Of a stretch of 64,000 nucleotides of DNA, positions 33,631 to 42,821 are shown in pieces. This stretch comes from Rhizobium redzepovicii (GTDB lineage: Bacteria; Pseudomonadota; Alphaproteobacteria; Rhizobiales; Rhizobiaceae). The notes below the pieces were generated by a model. It had not been told where the DNA came from. It made no database searches and saw only the letters and a program-made list of their open reading frames with translations. Each line of letters begins with the position of its first letter. Position 1 is the stretch's first letter. Location: contig NZ_JAILYH010000026.1 in assembly GCF_019793435.1 (NCBI RefSeq), positions 16,381 to 80,380 on the forward strand. The letters run 5' to 3'. The position numbers and the translations under genes were made by a program.

Positions 33631-34428
33631 ATGACGGCACAACTCAACGCAACGCGCCAGCAATGGCTGGCAGCAAGGCTCGATCTACTCGAGGAGGAGA
33701 AGGAATTGACCCGGCGGAGCGACGCGCTGGCGGTCAAGCGCCAGCAATTGCCGCGTGTTGGGATCGATAAGGAATACCGCTTCGACACCGAAAGCGGCAA
33801 CATCTCGCTGAAAGAGCTCTTCGGCGGCCGTTCACAGCTTCTCGTCTATCACTTCATGTTCGGCCCCGATTATACCGCCGGATGCCCGTCCTGCTCCTCG
33901 ATCGCTGACGGTTTCAACGGCGTCTTCGTCCATCTCGAGAACCACGATGTCGCCTTCTGGGCGGTGTCGCGCGCGCCGCTCACAAAGCTTCAGGCATTCA
34001 AGCAGCGCATGGGTTGGAGCTTCCCCTGGGCCTCGTCCTTCGGCAGCGATTTCAACGGCGATTTTAGCGTCTGGTTCAGTGCCGAAGATCAGCGCCGGGG
34101 CGATATAGAATACAATTACCGGCTCGAGCCGCCCGCCCCCGAACCGCTCGCCGGCCAAACCGTGCAGCAATGGCAGCAGCCGGAGGGAGAAGGCCCGGTC
34201 GCCCAAATCGCCGCCATGACCGGCACCGATGTCATGACCTACACCCGCGACCGGCCTGGAGTCAGCGCCTTCGAACTCGTCGACGGTAGGGTCTATCATA
34301 GCTATTCCAGCTATGCCCGCGGGTTGGACGGACTGTGGGGCATGTATCAATGGCTCGACCGCGCGCCCAAGGGCCGTAACGAAACCGGCATCTGGTGGCG
34401 CCATCACGACCGCTACAGCAAGGAGTAA
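33631..34428 (+). CDS. DUF899-family thioredoxin-like protein
   Basis: 265 residues. The family core is visible: LLVYHFMFGPDYTAGCPSCS with a CxxC pair (CPSC), then VAFWAVSRAPLTKLQAFKQR and the WSFPWASSFGSDFN block. DUF899 proteins are annotated as thioredoxin-like but their role is unknown. AGGAG precedes the start. Divergent from the TPR/HTH regulator (118 bp apart) and followed by a small gene 5 bp later, so probably regulated by that neighbour. Confidence 0.9.
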   Translation: MTAQLNATRQQWLAARLDLLEEEKELTRRSDALAVKRQQLPRVGIDKEYRFDTESGNISLKELFGGRSQLLVYHFMFGPDYTAGCPSCSSIADGFNGVFVHLENHDVAFWAVSRAPLTKLQAFKQRMGWSFPWASSFGSDFNGDFSVWFSAEDQRRGDIEYNYRLEPPAPEPLAGQTVQQWQQPEGEGPVAQIAAMTGTDVMTYTRDRPGVSAFELVDGRVYHSYSSYARGLDGLWGMYQWLDRAPKGRNETGIWWRHHDRYSKE

Positions 34429-34433
34429 CGGCG

Positions 34434-34796
34434 ATGCTGCGTTCCGCCCACACCGCAAAGAGAGGCGATGGCAACGCGCCTCTCAACGACGCCGAATGGC
34501 TGTCGCTGGCAGCCGCCGACGAAGTATCAACCGGTAAGCCGAGCGGGAGGATGACCAACCCGGCCGGCAGCATCGCCGCCCATGCCGCCGACCGGCTATC
34601 CCTCGCCGCCGCCCCGACATTCGCGCTCATGGCGCTGCTGACGGCCACCACCGGCAGCGCCGACACGATCTGCACCGCGACGCCGAATGCTTTCCCGATC
34701 GGCGGAATGGTCCCGATGTACCTGCTGATGAGCGGCTTCCACGTGGCGCCCTGGCTACGCCTGGCCGCCGGCTGGCGAGGCATGGGCCGAAGGTGA
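34434..34796 (+). CDS. Small hypothetical protein with membrane segments
   Basis: 120 residues from the ATG at 34434, only 5 bp after the DUF899 stop with AAGGAG inside the stop region, so the two are coupled. Two hydrophobic stretches are visible (PTFALMALLTATTG and GGMVPMYLLMSGFHVAPWL). It may be an integral membrane protein. I recognise no family. Confidence 0.6.
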   Translation: MLRSAHTAKRGDGNAPLNDAEWLSLAAADEVSTGKPSGRMTNPAGSIAAHAADRLSLAAAPTFALMALLTATTGSADTICTATPNAFPIGGMVPMYLLMSGFHVAPWLRLAAGWRGMGRR

Positions 34797-34814
34797 TGGT
34801 GCCAACGTCGCGAC

Positions 34815-34883
34815 ACCTCTCTTCCGTCATCCTGCCCTCGGGCTTTAACCGAGGGATGTCACAGGAATGACGGAGATGGGGGT
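34815..34883. repeat. Short palindromic repeat
   Basis: ACCTCTCTTCCGTCATCCTG on the left pairs with CAGGAATGACGGAGATGGG on the right, with the small hairpin CCCTCGGGCTTTAACCGAGGG in the centre. Related by its outer arms to the 27315 element. Lies just after the small hypothetical gene. Confidence 0.55.
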
Positions 34884-34943
34884 GCGTTCCCGCTGCTCCA
34901 CTCCGCCGTCTCTGACTTTACACCCTAACCGACGCGACCAGCT

Positions 34944-35585
34944 TCATGCCCTCACCTCGATAAAGTCGATCGGCCCGCCGGCAACCTCGTCGTCGAACAC
35001 AGCACAGGAAAGCTTGCCGCCGAAGACGCAGCCGCTATCGATATTGGTGCGGTTTCCTGTCGTCACCGGGTTAGACAGTGAGGGAGTATGGCCGTGGACC
35101 AGATGTTTGCCCCAATAGTCGCTGGACTCACCGGGCGGGAACCGTAGCCAGAGAAGATCGAGCTTGGTCTGCCGTTCCAGCGGAAATTCCGGAACAACGC
35201 CGGCATGGACAAAGATGCGATATCGATCAACATGCATAAGCGGACGATCACCAGCCCATTGCAAATGCTGAGGCGGAACCCTGCCATCATAGGACATTTC
35301 GGTTTCAAGTCCGCCATTGCTGATCCATACGGGTCTGTCGTCGCTATCGGCATATGCAGCGACCATCATGTCTTCATGATTACCTTTCAGGCAGATCCAG
35401 CGCCACGGGCCGGCCGGACCGGCAATGAGCCAGTCGAGGACGCTTTTGCTGTCTGGCCCGCGATCGATATAGTCGCCAAGGAAAACGACTGTGCCCTTGG
35501 ACGCGTATGTCTCGATGCGATCGATCATGCTGTCGAGCGGATCGATGCAGCCGTGAATATCGCCTATGGCAAACGTGTAGCGCAT
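34944..35585 (-). CDS. Serine/threonine-protein-phosphatase-like metallophosphoesterase
   Basis: 213 residues. The PPP-family signatures are intact: GDIHG (8-12), GDYIDRGP (37-44), GNHED (68-72), and the later HAG and HGHTP. It resembles the bacteriophage-lambda/PrpA type single-domain phosphatases. Could dephosphorylate proteins or diadenosine tetraphosphate; not decidable. Single gene. Confidence 0.93.
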   Translation of the reverse strand: MRYTFAIGDIHGCIDPLDSMIDRIETYASKGTVVFLGDYIDRGPDSKSVLDWLIAGPAGPWRWICLKGNHEDMMVAAYADSDDRPVWISNGGLETEMSYDGRVPPQHLQWAGDRPLMHVDRYRIFVHAGVVPEFPLERQTKLDLLWLRFPPGESSDYWGKHLVHGHTPSLSNPVTTGNRTNIDSGCVFGGKLSCAVFDDEVAGGPIDFIEVRA

Positions 35586-35785
35586 GTTCCAAGCCTCTCG
35601 GCTGCGATGTGACGGCCGGCGATCAAGGACGAAAAGGCGCGCGAGGGCATGGCGCGGAGGCTCACGCCCCCTCCGCCGTCCGTCGCATCATAACAAACGC
35701 AAACCCCGGCGCCATCTCCGATTGTCTTCCAGGCCGGAATTGTGTCATGACCTGACAACGCAACAGCGCAAGGTGCGGCATTAAC

Positions 35786-36808
35786 ATGAAGAAGATCGGG
35801 TTCCTTTCGTTCGGGCACTGGACGCCCTCGCCGCAATCGCAGACGCGCTCGGCGGGCGATGCCCTTCTGCAGTCGATCGACCTTGCCGTCGCGGCCGAAG
35901 AACTCGGTGCTGACGGGGCGTATTTTCGCGTGCATCATTTCGCCCGCCAGCTCGCCGCGCCCTTCCCGCTACTATCGGCCGTCGGCGCGAGAACCAGCCG
36001 GATCGAGATCGGCACCGCCGTCATCGACATGCGTTACGAGAACCCGCTCTACATGGCCGAGGATGCGGGTGCCGCCGACCTCATCGCCGGCGGCCGGCTG
36101 CAGCTCGGCATCAGCCGCGGTTCGCCCGAGCAGGTGATCGATGGCTGGCGCCATTTCGGCTATGCCCCATCGGAAGGTCAGGACGAGGCCGAGATGGCCC
36201 GCCGCCACGCCGAAGTGTTTCTTGAGGTGCTGCGCGGCGAAGGCTTTGCCAAACCCAACCCGCGGCCGATGTTTCCGAACCCGCCCGGCCTTCTGCGTCT
36301 CGAGCCGCATTCCGAGGGCCTGCGCGAGCGGATTTGGTGGGGCGCAAGCTCCAATGCCACCGCCGTCTGGGCGGCCAAGCTCGGCATGAACCTGCAGAGC
36401 TCGACGCTGAAGGACGACGAGACGGGAGAGCCGTTCCATGTCCAGCAGGCCGACCAGATTCGTGCTTACCGTGAGGCCTGGAAGGCCGCCGGCCACACCC
36501 GCCAGCCGCGCGTCTCGGTCAGCCGCAGCATCTTCGCGCTCGTCGACGACCGCGACCGCGCCTATTTCGGCTATGGCAGCGACGAGGACGACAAGATCGG
36601 TTTCATTGACGAGAAGACCCGGGCGATCTTCGGCCGCAGCTATGCCGCCGAGCCCGACATTCTGATCAAACAGCTTGCCGAAGACCAGGCGATCGCTGAG
36701 GCCGACACGCTGCTGCTCACCGTCCCCAACCAGCTCGGCGTCGCTTACAACGCCCATGTCATCGAGGCAATTCTGACCCACGTCGCTCCGGCGCTTGGCT
36801 GGCGCTGA
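35786..36808 (+). CDS. LLM-class flavin-dependent oxidoreductase (luciferase-like)
   Basis: 340 residues, one luciferase-like barrel. Characteristic segments: AEELGADGAYFRVHHFARQL (flavin/substrate loop), EIGTAVIDMRYENPLYMAED, GGRLQLGISRGSPEQV. It uses reduced FMN and oxygen to oxidise an unknown organic substrate; related enzymes act on alkanesulfonates, thiophenes or aldehydes. Single gene with AAGGTG ten bases upstream; convergent with the AraC gene. Confidence 0.93.
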   Translation: MKKIGFLSFGHWTPSPQSQTRSAGDALLQSIDLAVAAEELGADGAYFRVHHFARQLAAPFPLLSAVGARTSRIEIGTAVIDMRYENPLYMAEDAGAADLIAGGRLQLGISRGSPEQVIDGWRHFGYAPSEGQDEAEMARRHAEVFLEVLRGEGFAKPNPRPMFPNPPGLLRLEPHSEGLRERIWWGASSNATAVWAAKLGMNLQSSTLKDDETGEPFHVQQADQIRAYREAWKAAGHTRQPRVSVSRSIFALVDDRDRAYFGYGSDEDDKIGFIDEKTRAIFGRSYAAEPDILIKQLAEDQAIAEADTLLLTVPNQLGVAYNAHVIEAILTHVAPALGWR

Positions 36809-36830
36809 CGCTCGCCAAAGCACCGGGCGC

Positions 36831-37655
36831 TCACATTCGCCTGTATCTGGCGCGGAATTCGCGGGGACTGCAGCCCTCGCGCTCGTGGAAGACCCGTGAA
36901 AAATAAAAGGGGTCATCCAGACCGATCATGGCGGCAACCGCTTCGATTTTTTCGTCGGTGGTGGCCAACAGCTGTTTGGCATGGTCCATGCGCGCCCGAA
37001 GCTGAAATGCCTTGGGCGGCAGTCCTGTTTCCAGCGTGAACCGCCGGCGCAATGTTGCCGGAGACATACCGTGCTCGGCGGCAAAGGCGGCAAGGTCGAG
37101 CGGTTGCATCGCCCGCCGCCGTAGCGTTTCCACGATCACGGCCATGGCGGGCCTCTCCTGGCGCCGATCCGCCGCTCCAATTGCCTGTCTGGCGGCTGAT
37201 ATGACGATGCGATGCAGCATCAGTGCCGCCGACGCCTGTCCCAGATGGGTATCGTCGAGCAGATCGGCATGGAGCATCCCGAAGAGCCGCGCCACTTCAT
37301 CGAGGCGATGCAAGGTCACGACGGGATGCCGTTCGCCAATGATCCTCAGCCTGACGAAGTCCCGCGTGAAGGATCCTTCGAAAAGCGCCCAGCGCTCGTC
37401 CCAGCCGCCTTCGTCGGGAGCGTAGGAATGCGCGCGGTTGGGAAACAGCCAGAACAGGGCAGGCCCGGTCAGGCTGAAGCGGCCGCTGGCGGCGGTCTCC
37501 AGCCAGCCCTGCCCGCGCTCCACCAGCACGACGGCGAAACTCGGAAGTTTCCGGTCGGTCACCGCATGGCGGGCATGCTGCCTGCCGCTTCCGGTGACCG
37601 CCAGTCCGCCGGCCGCGCCAAGCGGCGTTCTGTAAATGGCCTCGGCCTGTTTCAT
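36831..37655 (-). CDS. AraC-family transcriptional regulator
   Basis: 274 residues. The N-terminal half is a cupin-like sensing domain (ALFWLFPNRAHSYAPDEGGW). The C-terminal AraC domain has both helix-turn-helix units: LAAFAAEHGMSPATLRRRFT and KIEAVAAMIGLDDPFYFSRV, with the FHEREGCSPREFR end. Divergent from the phytanoyl-CoA-dioxygenase-like gene with 97 bp between starts, which suggests it regulates that gene. Confidence 0.93.
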   Translation of the reverse strand: MKQAEAIYRTPLGAAGGLAVTGSGRQHARHAVTDRKLPSFAVVLVERGQGWLETAASGRFSLTGPALFWLFPNRAHSYAPDEGGWDERWALFEGSFTRDFVRLRIIGERHPVVTLHRLDEVARLFGMLHADLLDDTHLGQASAALMLHRIVISAARQAIGAADRRQERPAMAVIVETLRRRAMQPLDLAAFAAEHGMSPATLRRRFTLETGLPPKAFQLRARMDHAKQLLATTDEKIEAVAAMIGLDDPFYFSRVFHEREGCSPREFRARYRRM

Positions 37656-37752
37656 GATGAGCGAAAAGTCCAGCTACCAGTTTCCTCTATGTCGGTTATT
37701 CCTGCAGATCAGATAATTAAGCGCAACTCAATTCAAGCTGGGGAAGGCTGAA

Positions 37753-38676
37753 ATGTCGATTGCCGCCGAAGCCGTGCAGGCCCGAACACCGGAATTTCCC
37801 CTGACCGCCCACGGCAAAACCTTGACTGCGGAGCGGATCGGCTGGCTCACGCCGACCGATCCCGCCATCGGCGTCGACGCCATCCGCCGCCGCTACCAGA
37901 ACGACGGCTATGTTTGGCTGAAGGGCCTCCTGCCGCGGGCCGATGTCATCGATTTCCGTGGCTGGGCGTTCGAGCGCCTCGCGGTGACAGGATTGGTCGA
38001 GCCCGGCAGCGATTTTTCGCAAGGGATTGCGTCGGCCGCCAGCGTCGACTGGAGCCTGGCGGACCGGCGCCTGATGTCGCTTGTCCGCTCCGCCGCCTAT
38101 GAAGGTTTTTGCGCGCAGCCGCCGCTTACCCGCTTCATGGACGAATTTCTGCAGGGCATCTCCTATCTGCACAAGCGCAAGATCATGCGTTTCACCCAGC
38201 CGGGAACGCCGACGGCCACACCCGCTCACTACGATCTCGTTTATCTCCGCGGCGGCACCAGTCGCCTGGTGACGGTATGGATCCCGATCGGCGACATCCC
38301 TGCCGAGATGGGCGGCCTCGTCTACCTCGAAGGTTCGCACGCGCTTGGAGTCAAGATGGAGGCGAAGTTCCAGGCCGCAAGCGGCGATCTTTCTCCGGAA
38401 GAGCGGATCAGCGCCTATAACAGCCACATGACGGAAGGCGGCTGGGTCTCGAAAGATCTTCCCGATATGGCGAAGCGCTTCGACACCCGCTGGCTCGCCG
38501 CCGATTATGAGGCCGGCGACGTTGTGCTGCACTCGCCCTACATGATCCACGCCTCAACCACCAACCAGAACAGCAGCCGGCGGCTGCGCCTTTCCACCGA
38601 CATCAGATATCAGAATGTCGACGACGAGATCGACGCCCGATGGAACAACCATTGGAGCCTCGGCGATATGCTGTAG
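37753..38676 (+). CDS. Phytanoyl-CoA dioxygenase-like Fe(II)/2-oxoglutarate oxygenase
   Basis: 307 residues. The 2-His-1-carboxylate iron triad can be read: H159 and D161 (PAHYDLVY) and H266 (YMIHAST), with R277/R279 (RRLRLSTD) as the 2-oxoglutarate-binding arginine. The substrate is unknown; the group hydroxylates small molecules. GGGGAAGG precedes the start. Divergent AraC gene beside it is the probable regulator. Confidence 0.9.
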   Translation: MSIAAEAVQARTPEFPLTAHGKTLTAERIGWLTPTDPAIGVDAIRRRYQNDGYVWLKGLLPRADVIDFRGWAFERLAVTGLVEPGSDFSQGIASAASVDWSLADRRLMSLVRSAAYEGFCAQPPLTRFMDEFLQGISYLHKRKIMRFTQPGTPTATPAHYDLVYLRGGTSRLVTVWIPIGDIPAEMGGLVYLEGSHALGVKMEAKFQAASGDLSPEERISAYNSHMTEGGWVSKDLPDMAKRFDTRWLAADYEAGDVVLHSPYMIHASTTNQNSSRRLRLSTDIRYQNVDDEIDARWNNHWSLGDML

Positions 38677-38805
38677 CCCGGCTTCAGCGCCCCGGCAGCG
38701 AAGCGTCGGGACCTTACTGCCGCCGTGAGCGTTGATGGTCCAAGCCTTGAATCGGTTGCATGACTGACCGACTTATGGCTGGGACCGAACCGCTCGAGTT
38801 GCCTG

Positions 38806-39729
38806 ATGCCGCGCACGAACCTGAACGATATCCTGATCTTCATGGCCGTCGTCGATGCCGGAAGTTTTATCGCCGGCGGCCAGGCCATGGGCCTGTCCCG
38901 CTCGGCGGCCGGAAAGGCCGTCATCCGCCTCGAAGACCGGCTCGGCGCACGTCTGCTCAACCGCACGACGAGAACGCTGAGCCTGACCGATGAAGGGCGG
39001 GTCTTTTACGAGCGCGGCCTGCAGATCCTTGCGGCGGTCGATGAGGCGGAAGCGAGTCTGGGAGGCCAGAGCGGCATGCCGCGCGGCCTTCTCAGAGTGA
39101 CTGTACCCGATGCCTTCGGCCGGCTCGTCGTGATGCCGCTGCTGGAAAAATATCTTCGGGCCTGGCCCGACATCCAGGTCGAGGTGAGCTTTACCGATCA
39201 ACTCTCCGACATCATCGAGGACGGCTTCGATCTGGCGATCCGTATCGGCGCCGCGGCGTCGGATACCCGGCTGGTCTCGCGCGTGATCGCCACCTACAAG
39301 ACACGCCTCTGCGCCTCGCCTTCCTATCTCGCCGCGAACGGCGAGCCACGCGAAATCGACGATCTCGCAGCCCACGACTGCCTGATTTTCGCCAACCGCA
39401 ATCAAAGGCAAGGCTGGCGTTTTCGTGGCAAGGGCGGTGCCTGGATCAAGGCGCAGGGGCGCAGCCGCCTGAGGCTCGACAACGGCGAGGCGATCCGCGA
39501 CGCTGCCCTGGCGGGATTGGGTATCGCGCTCCTGCCCGATTTTCTCATCGGCGGCGATCTCGCCGCCGGGCGTCTTCGGCAGGTCCTGCCCGACCTGGAA
39601 GCCGATGACGCCAAGATCGTCACGCTCTATCCCGACAAGCGCCTGCTGGAACCGCGCATCCACCGTTTCGTGGATCTGATAGTCGAGGCGCTGGGACACG
39701 AGAGATCGGGCGCGCGCTCATCGCCTTGA
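38806..39729 (+). CDS. LysR-family transcriptional regulator
   Basis: 307 residues. Winged helix-turn-helix SFIAGGQAMGLSRSAAGKAV (residues ~19-38) followed by RLLNRTTRTLSLTDEG, then the effector domain (~90-295). Its 3' end overlaps the convergent MFS gene by 12 bp (39718-39729). No divergent target gene lies upstream, so its regulon is elsewhere or the phytanoyl-CoA-dioxygenase-like gene. Confidence 0.93.
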   Translation: MPRTNLNDILIFMAVVDAGSFIAGGQAMGLSRSAAGKAVIRLEDRLGARLLNRTTRTLSLTDEGRVFYERGLQILAAVDEAEASLGGQSGMPRGLLRVTVPDAFGRLVVMPLLEKYLRAWPDIQVEVSFTDQLSDIIEDGFDLAIRIGAAASDTRLVSRVIATYKTRLCASPSYLAANGEPREIDDLAAHDCLIFANRNQRQGWRFRGKGGAWIKAQGRSRLRLDNGEAIRDAALAGLGIALLPDFLIGGDLAAGRLRQVLPDLEADDAKIVTLYPDKRLLEPRIHRFVDLIVEALGHERSGARSSP

Positions 39730-40974
39730 TACGGAAGCACCAACATCGGCAACCGCCCTGTCGAAACCGCGGAAACTTTTCAAGGCAAGGGGAAAGAGAG
39801 TGGCGACGAGATAGGCAAACCCGGTGAGCAGCAGCGCCGCGGCAAGACCGATCGTGCTGATCAGCGTACCGCCGACAAGGCCGCCGAAGGGAATGAGGGC
39901 GAAGCAGAGGGCGGTATTCAATGCGATGACGCGGCCGGTCAGCGGCTTGGGGATGCGCTCGAAGATCACCGCCGACAGGATCGGGTTGAGAAAGCCCGAG
40001 GCGAATCCCCCGATGGCCAGGGTCGTAAAGACAAGACCGAGCGGCGCATCCAGCGCAGTAACGAGAAAACGCGGAAAGCCGGTCAACAGGAATGCCACGG
40101 TATAGACGATCAGGCGCGGCATCCGTTCGCTGATTGCTGCGGCGATCGCCGCACCTGCGATCGATGCGCCGGCGAATGCCGCAAACATCGCTCCCAGCAG
40201 TTCCGGACCATGGCCGGAATCACGTGTCCAGACAGGCAGCAGCACCGCATGATAGGCCTGATCCAGCAGGTTGGTGATCGCCACCATAACGACGATGCTG
40301 ACGAGCACAGCATCGCCGCGCAGAAAGCGCCAGCCTTCGCGGAGATCGTCGAGATAAGAAGGCCTCTCGGCCGGTCGGGCGCCGGATAGCTCTGGCGTGC
40401 GCCGCATATCGGGGATGCCGACGGCAACGATCAGCGCGGCCGCGGCGAAGGTGGCGGCATTGACGAGGAGCGCCTGACCCGGGCCGATCAGGCCAATCAG
40501 CGCCCCGGCTCCGGCCGCACCCGCCGTCGAGGCCAGCCGCTCAATGGCGCTGGCGACGCCAGTCACCCGTTCGAGCGACACATTCGCGAGCCTGGCGATA
40601 TCGGGAACCATCGCCTGCTTGGCGGCGTCGGAAGGCCCACGCAGCACGCCCATGGCAAAGACGGCAGGCAGCAGCACCGGCATGCCGAGCAGGCCGAAAA
40701 AATCGAGCAACGGCACCAACGCCACCACGGCCACCGAAACGCTATCGCAGACGATGGCGATGCGCTTGGCGCCGACGCGGTCGATCAGCGGCCCGCCGAG
40801 CGCCTTGGCGACGACATAGGGCAGCATCTCCATCATCGCCGTCACGCCGGTCAGGACAGGGCTGCCCGTCGTGCTCAACACCAGCCAGGGAATGGCGATG
40901 GTCGACAGCCGCGTGCCGGAAAGCGAACATGTCTCGGCAGCAGCGAGCGCCAGGAAAGGCCCAGCCTTCCTCAC
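39718..40974 (-). CDS. MFS transporter (possible macrolide/drug-exporter-like)
   Basis: 418 residues from a GTG at 40974 whose first bases overlap the stop of the ArsR gene (GTGA), a translational coupling; longer in-frame starts lie inside that gene. About twelve membrane segments, with the early motif GGPLIDRVGAKRIAIVCD (MFS motif A) and a second-half start at SYLDDLREGWRFLRGDAVLV typical of MefA-like exporters. Substrate unknown. Its 3' end overlaps the LysR gene. Confidence 0.9.
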   Translation of the reverse strand: MRKAGPFLALAAAETCSLSGTRLSTIAIPWLVLSTTGSPVLTGVTAMMEMLPYVVAKALGGPLIDRVGAKRIAIVCDSVSVAVVALVPLLDFFGLLGMPVLLPAVFAMGVLRGPSDAAKQAMVPDIARLANVSLERVTGVASAIERLASTAGAAGAGALIGLIGPGQALLVNAATFAAAALIVAVGIPDMRRTPELSGARPAERPSYLDDLREGWRFLRGDAVLVSIVVMVAITNLLDQAYHAVLLPVWTRDSGHGPELLGAMFAAFAGASIAGAAIAAAISERMPRLIVYTVAFLLTGFPRFLVTALDAPLGLVFTTLAIGGFASGFLNPILSAVIFERIPKPLTGRVIALNTALCFALIPFGGLVGGTLISTIGLAAALLLTGFAYLVATLFPLALKSFRGFDRAVADVGASVSRR

Positions 40975-41621
40975 GCCTCGTCCTCCCCTTCGCGATGCGG
41001 AAGGCGGCCCGGATAGGGGAAGGCGTGCAGCATGACATAGAAAGGAACCATGTCGGAATTCCGGGACGCCGCCTCGCCCAGCGGCGGAGCCGCCCGCATC
41101 GCTTCCAGGATGATGTCGGTCAGCCGTTTCGTCAGAGCCTCGGCCTGTGGCGCCGTCATCGGAATAATGATGTCGTCGGCAGTCGTCGCCTTGCGCCATT
41201 CGGCCGGCAGTTCGGCATATTCCTCGAGCGCCTGCTGCATCTGGCCGACCTGCAGCGAGAGCGCCGCCTGGTTGAAAGCGAGGTCGAGATCGAGCGCCTC
41301 CCCCTCGGCTTCGCTCGGCGGCACCGAGGTCAGCTCATGGCTGGCGCGCCACCAACGGTCTCGCCGTGAGGCATGCGGCGCTTCCTCGATGAAGCCATAT
41401 TGGGCAAGCTGGCGCAGATGATAGCTCGTCGCGCCGCTGTTCAGGCCGAGCCGCGCGGCAAGCTGCGTCGCCGTGGCAGGTCCATCGATCCTCAGCATGC
41501 CGAGCATGCGCAGCCGGACGGGATGAGCCAGCGCCTTCAGCGCGGTCGGTTCGGGCACGACGCGGCTGACGATGCGGGAGGCGGCGGTATCTGCGGCAGG
41601 TTTCGGGTGCGGATGTTTCAT
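40971..41621 (-). CDS. ArsR-type helix-turn-helix regulator
   Basis: 216 residues. The winged helix is visible: LKALAHPVRLRMLGMLRI, then GPATATQLAARLGLNSGATS and YHLRQLAQYGFIEE. A C-terminal ~110-residue helical region (ALDLDLAFNQAALSLQVGQM) probably binds a ligand. The MFS gene is coupled to it. Three TTTGCAAA sites lie right upstream, so it probably represses its own operon. Confidence 0.92.
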   Translation of the reverse strand: MKHPHPKPAADTAASRIVSRVVPEPTALKALAHPVRLRMLGMLRIDGPATATQLAARLGLNSGATSYHLRQLAQYGFIEEAPHASRRDRWWRASHELTSVPPSEAEGEALDLDLAFNQAALSLQVGQMQQALEEYAELPAEWRKATTADDIIIPMTAPQAEALTKRLTDIILEAMRAAPPLGEAASRNSDMVPFYVMLHAFPYPGRLPHREGEDEA

Positions 41622-41635
41622 GCTTCAAGCATATA

Positions 41636-41671
41636 TTTGCAAACATATCTTTGCAAATATTTCTTTGCAAA
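41636..41671. promoter_or_regulatory. Triple TTTGCAAA operator upstream of the ArsR/MFS operon
   Basis: TTTGCAAA occurs at 41636-41643, 41650-41657 and 41664-41671, three copies of an 8-bp palindrome with an exact 14-bp period. The first lies 15 bp before the ArsR start codon. The repeat is in an AT-rich gap in an otherwise GC-rich region and is a strong candidate for autoregulation by the ArsR protein. Confidence 0.65.
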
Positions 41672-41693
41672 AGCGATGCGTCTGCCCGCAGGC

Positions 41694-42821
41694 TCAATCC
41701 TCCCGCAGGGTGAAGACCGCGCAAGGATCGGCGATGCCGCGCAGGGTATGCTCTCCGAGCGGCATCAAGGGCGTCCCCGTGTTGGCCGCCACCGCGCCTG
41801 AGATCAGCACAGTTCGGCCGAGCGGCTTGCAGAGCCCTTCCAGCCGGCTGACCAGGTTGACCGCAGGGCCGATGGCGGTAAAGTCCAGCCGGTCGGCCGC
41901 GCCGATATTGCCCCACAGAATCTCGCCGAAATGCAGCGCCGCGCCGAACGGCAACGGTGCCAGCCCCTGCGCCTGGCGCACCTGGTCGAGATGAACCATG
42001 CCGGCGCGGCTGGCGGCGACCGCCCGCAATGCGGCCTCGCAGGCCTCCCGGTCTCCTTCGATCGCTCCGCCAGAAGCCGCCGTCACCGGAAAGATCGCCA
42101 GCACGCCGTCACCGATGAATTTCAGCACCTCGCCGCCGAAGGCGTGCACTGCGCCTGCGACGCGGTCGAAATAGGCGTCCAGCGCGGTGATCATCTGGTG
42201 AGGATCGGTCACCTCGGAGAGCGCGGTGAAATCGCGCAGATCGGCGCAAAGAAGAGCGGCTCGGATGGTCTCGCCGGTGCCGCGGGCTAGCGCGCCGGCC
42301 TGCACTCGGGCCGCACTGCGCCGGCCGAGATAGGCTTCGAGGAGCGCGGCCCGCGCCTCCCGCGCAGCAAGTGCGGCAAGCGGCGCAGCGGCAAAACGCG
42401 CGACCTCGCGCAGCAGGCTGATCGCGGCCGGGCCGAATGCGCTGTTTCCTGCCCCGCTGGCAACCCCCGCCCAGCCGAGCAGCGGGCCGTCCGATGCCTG
42501 ATTATCCTGTGCTGGCCCGATCCTGGTCTCCCACACCGGCCCCAGCCCGGCCAGCCACTCGCGCCCGGCTTCGCTCTGCGGAGTGGCGGCAAAGGCCAAT
42601 GCCTCGATGACCGCCTCGGTCTCGGCCCGCCACAGCCAGGTGCGCCGCGCGATGATCGGATGCGGCACCGATAGCGTCAGCGCGCCGCCCGAAAGCGGCA
42701 GGCCCTCAGCCAAAAGCCGGCGCCCGAGCTCGGCCAGAAACCGTTCGGGACCGGGCGAGGCACCGGCCTCGTCAACCAGCCAGGCAAGGGGAGACGGCAG
42801 ATCCATGCTGCAACATGACAC
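41694..42821 (-). CDS. Class III adenylate/guanylate cyclase
   Basis: 375 residues. N-terminal ~190 residues are an unrecognised region with no membrane segment (contains TWLWRAETEAVIEALAFA). The C-terminal cyclase domain has the metal-binding Asp residues in LLCADLRDFT and FIGDGVLA, the adenine-selecting Lys in VLKFIGDG, the Asp in LDFTAIG, and the transition-state Asn/Arg in PAVNLVSRLE, so it should be active and prefer ATP. The input signal is unknown. Single gene. Confidence 0.92.
   Translation of the reverse strand: MSCCSMDLPSPLAWLVDEAGASPGPERFLAELGRRLLAEGLPLSGGALTLSVPHPIIARRTWLWRAETEAVIEALAFAATPQSEAGREWLAGLGPVWETRIGPAQDNQASDGPLLGWAGVASGAGNSAFGPAAISLLREVARFAAAPLAALAAREARAALLEAYLGRRSAARVQAGALARGTGETIRAALLCADLRDFTALSEVTDPHQMITALDAYFDRVAGAVHAFGGEVLKFIGDGVLAIFPVTAASGGAIEGDREACEAALRAVAASRAGMVHLDQVRQAQGLAPLPFGAALHFGEILWGNIGAADRLDFTAIGPAVNLVSRLEGLCKPLGRTVLISGAVAANTGTPLMPLGEHTLRGIADPCAVFTLRED

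Noticed and set aside
39718..41199. A 493-codon minus-strand frame for the MFS gene.
   Set aside because: The first 75 codons overlap the ArsR gene out of frame; the GTG at 40974 overlapping its stop is the better start.
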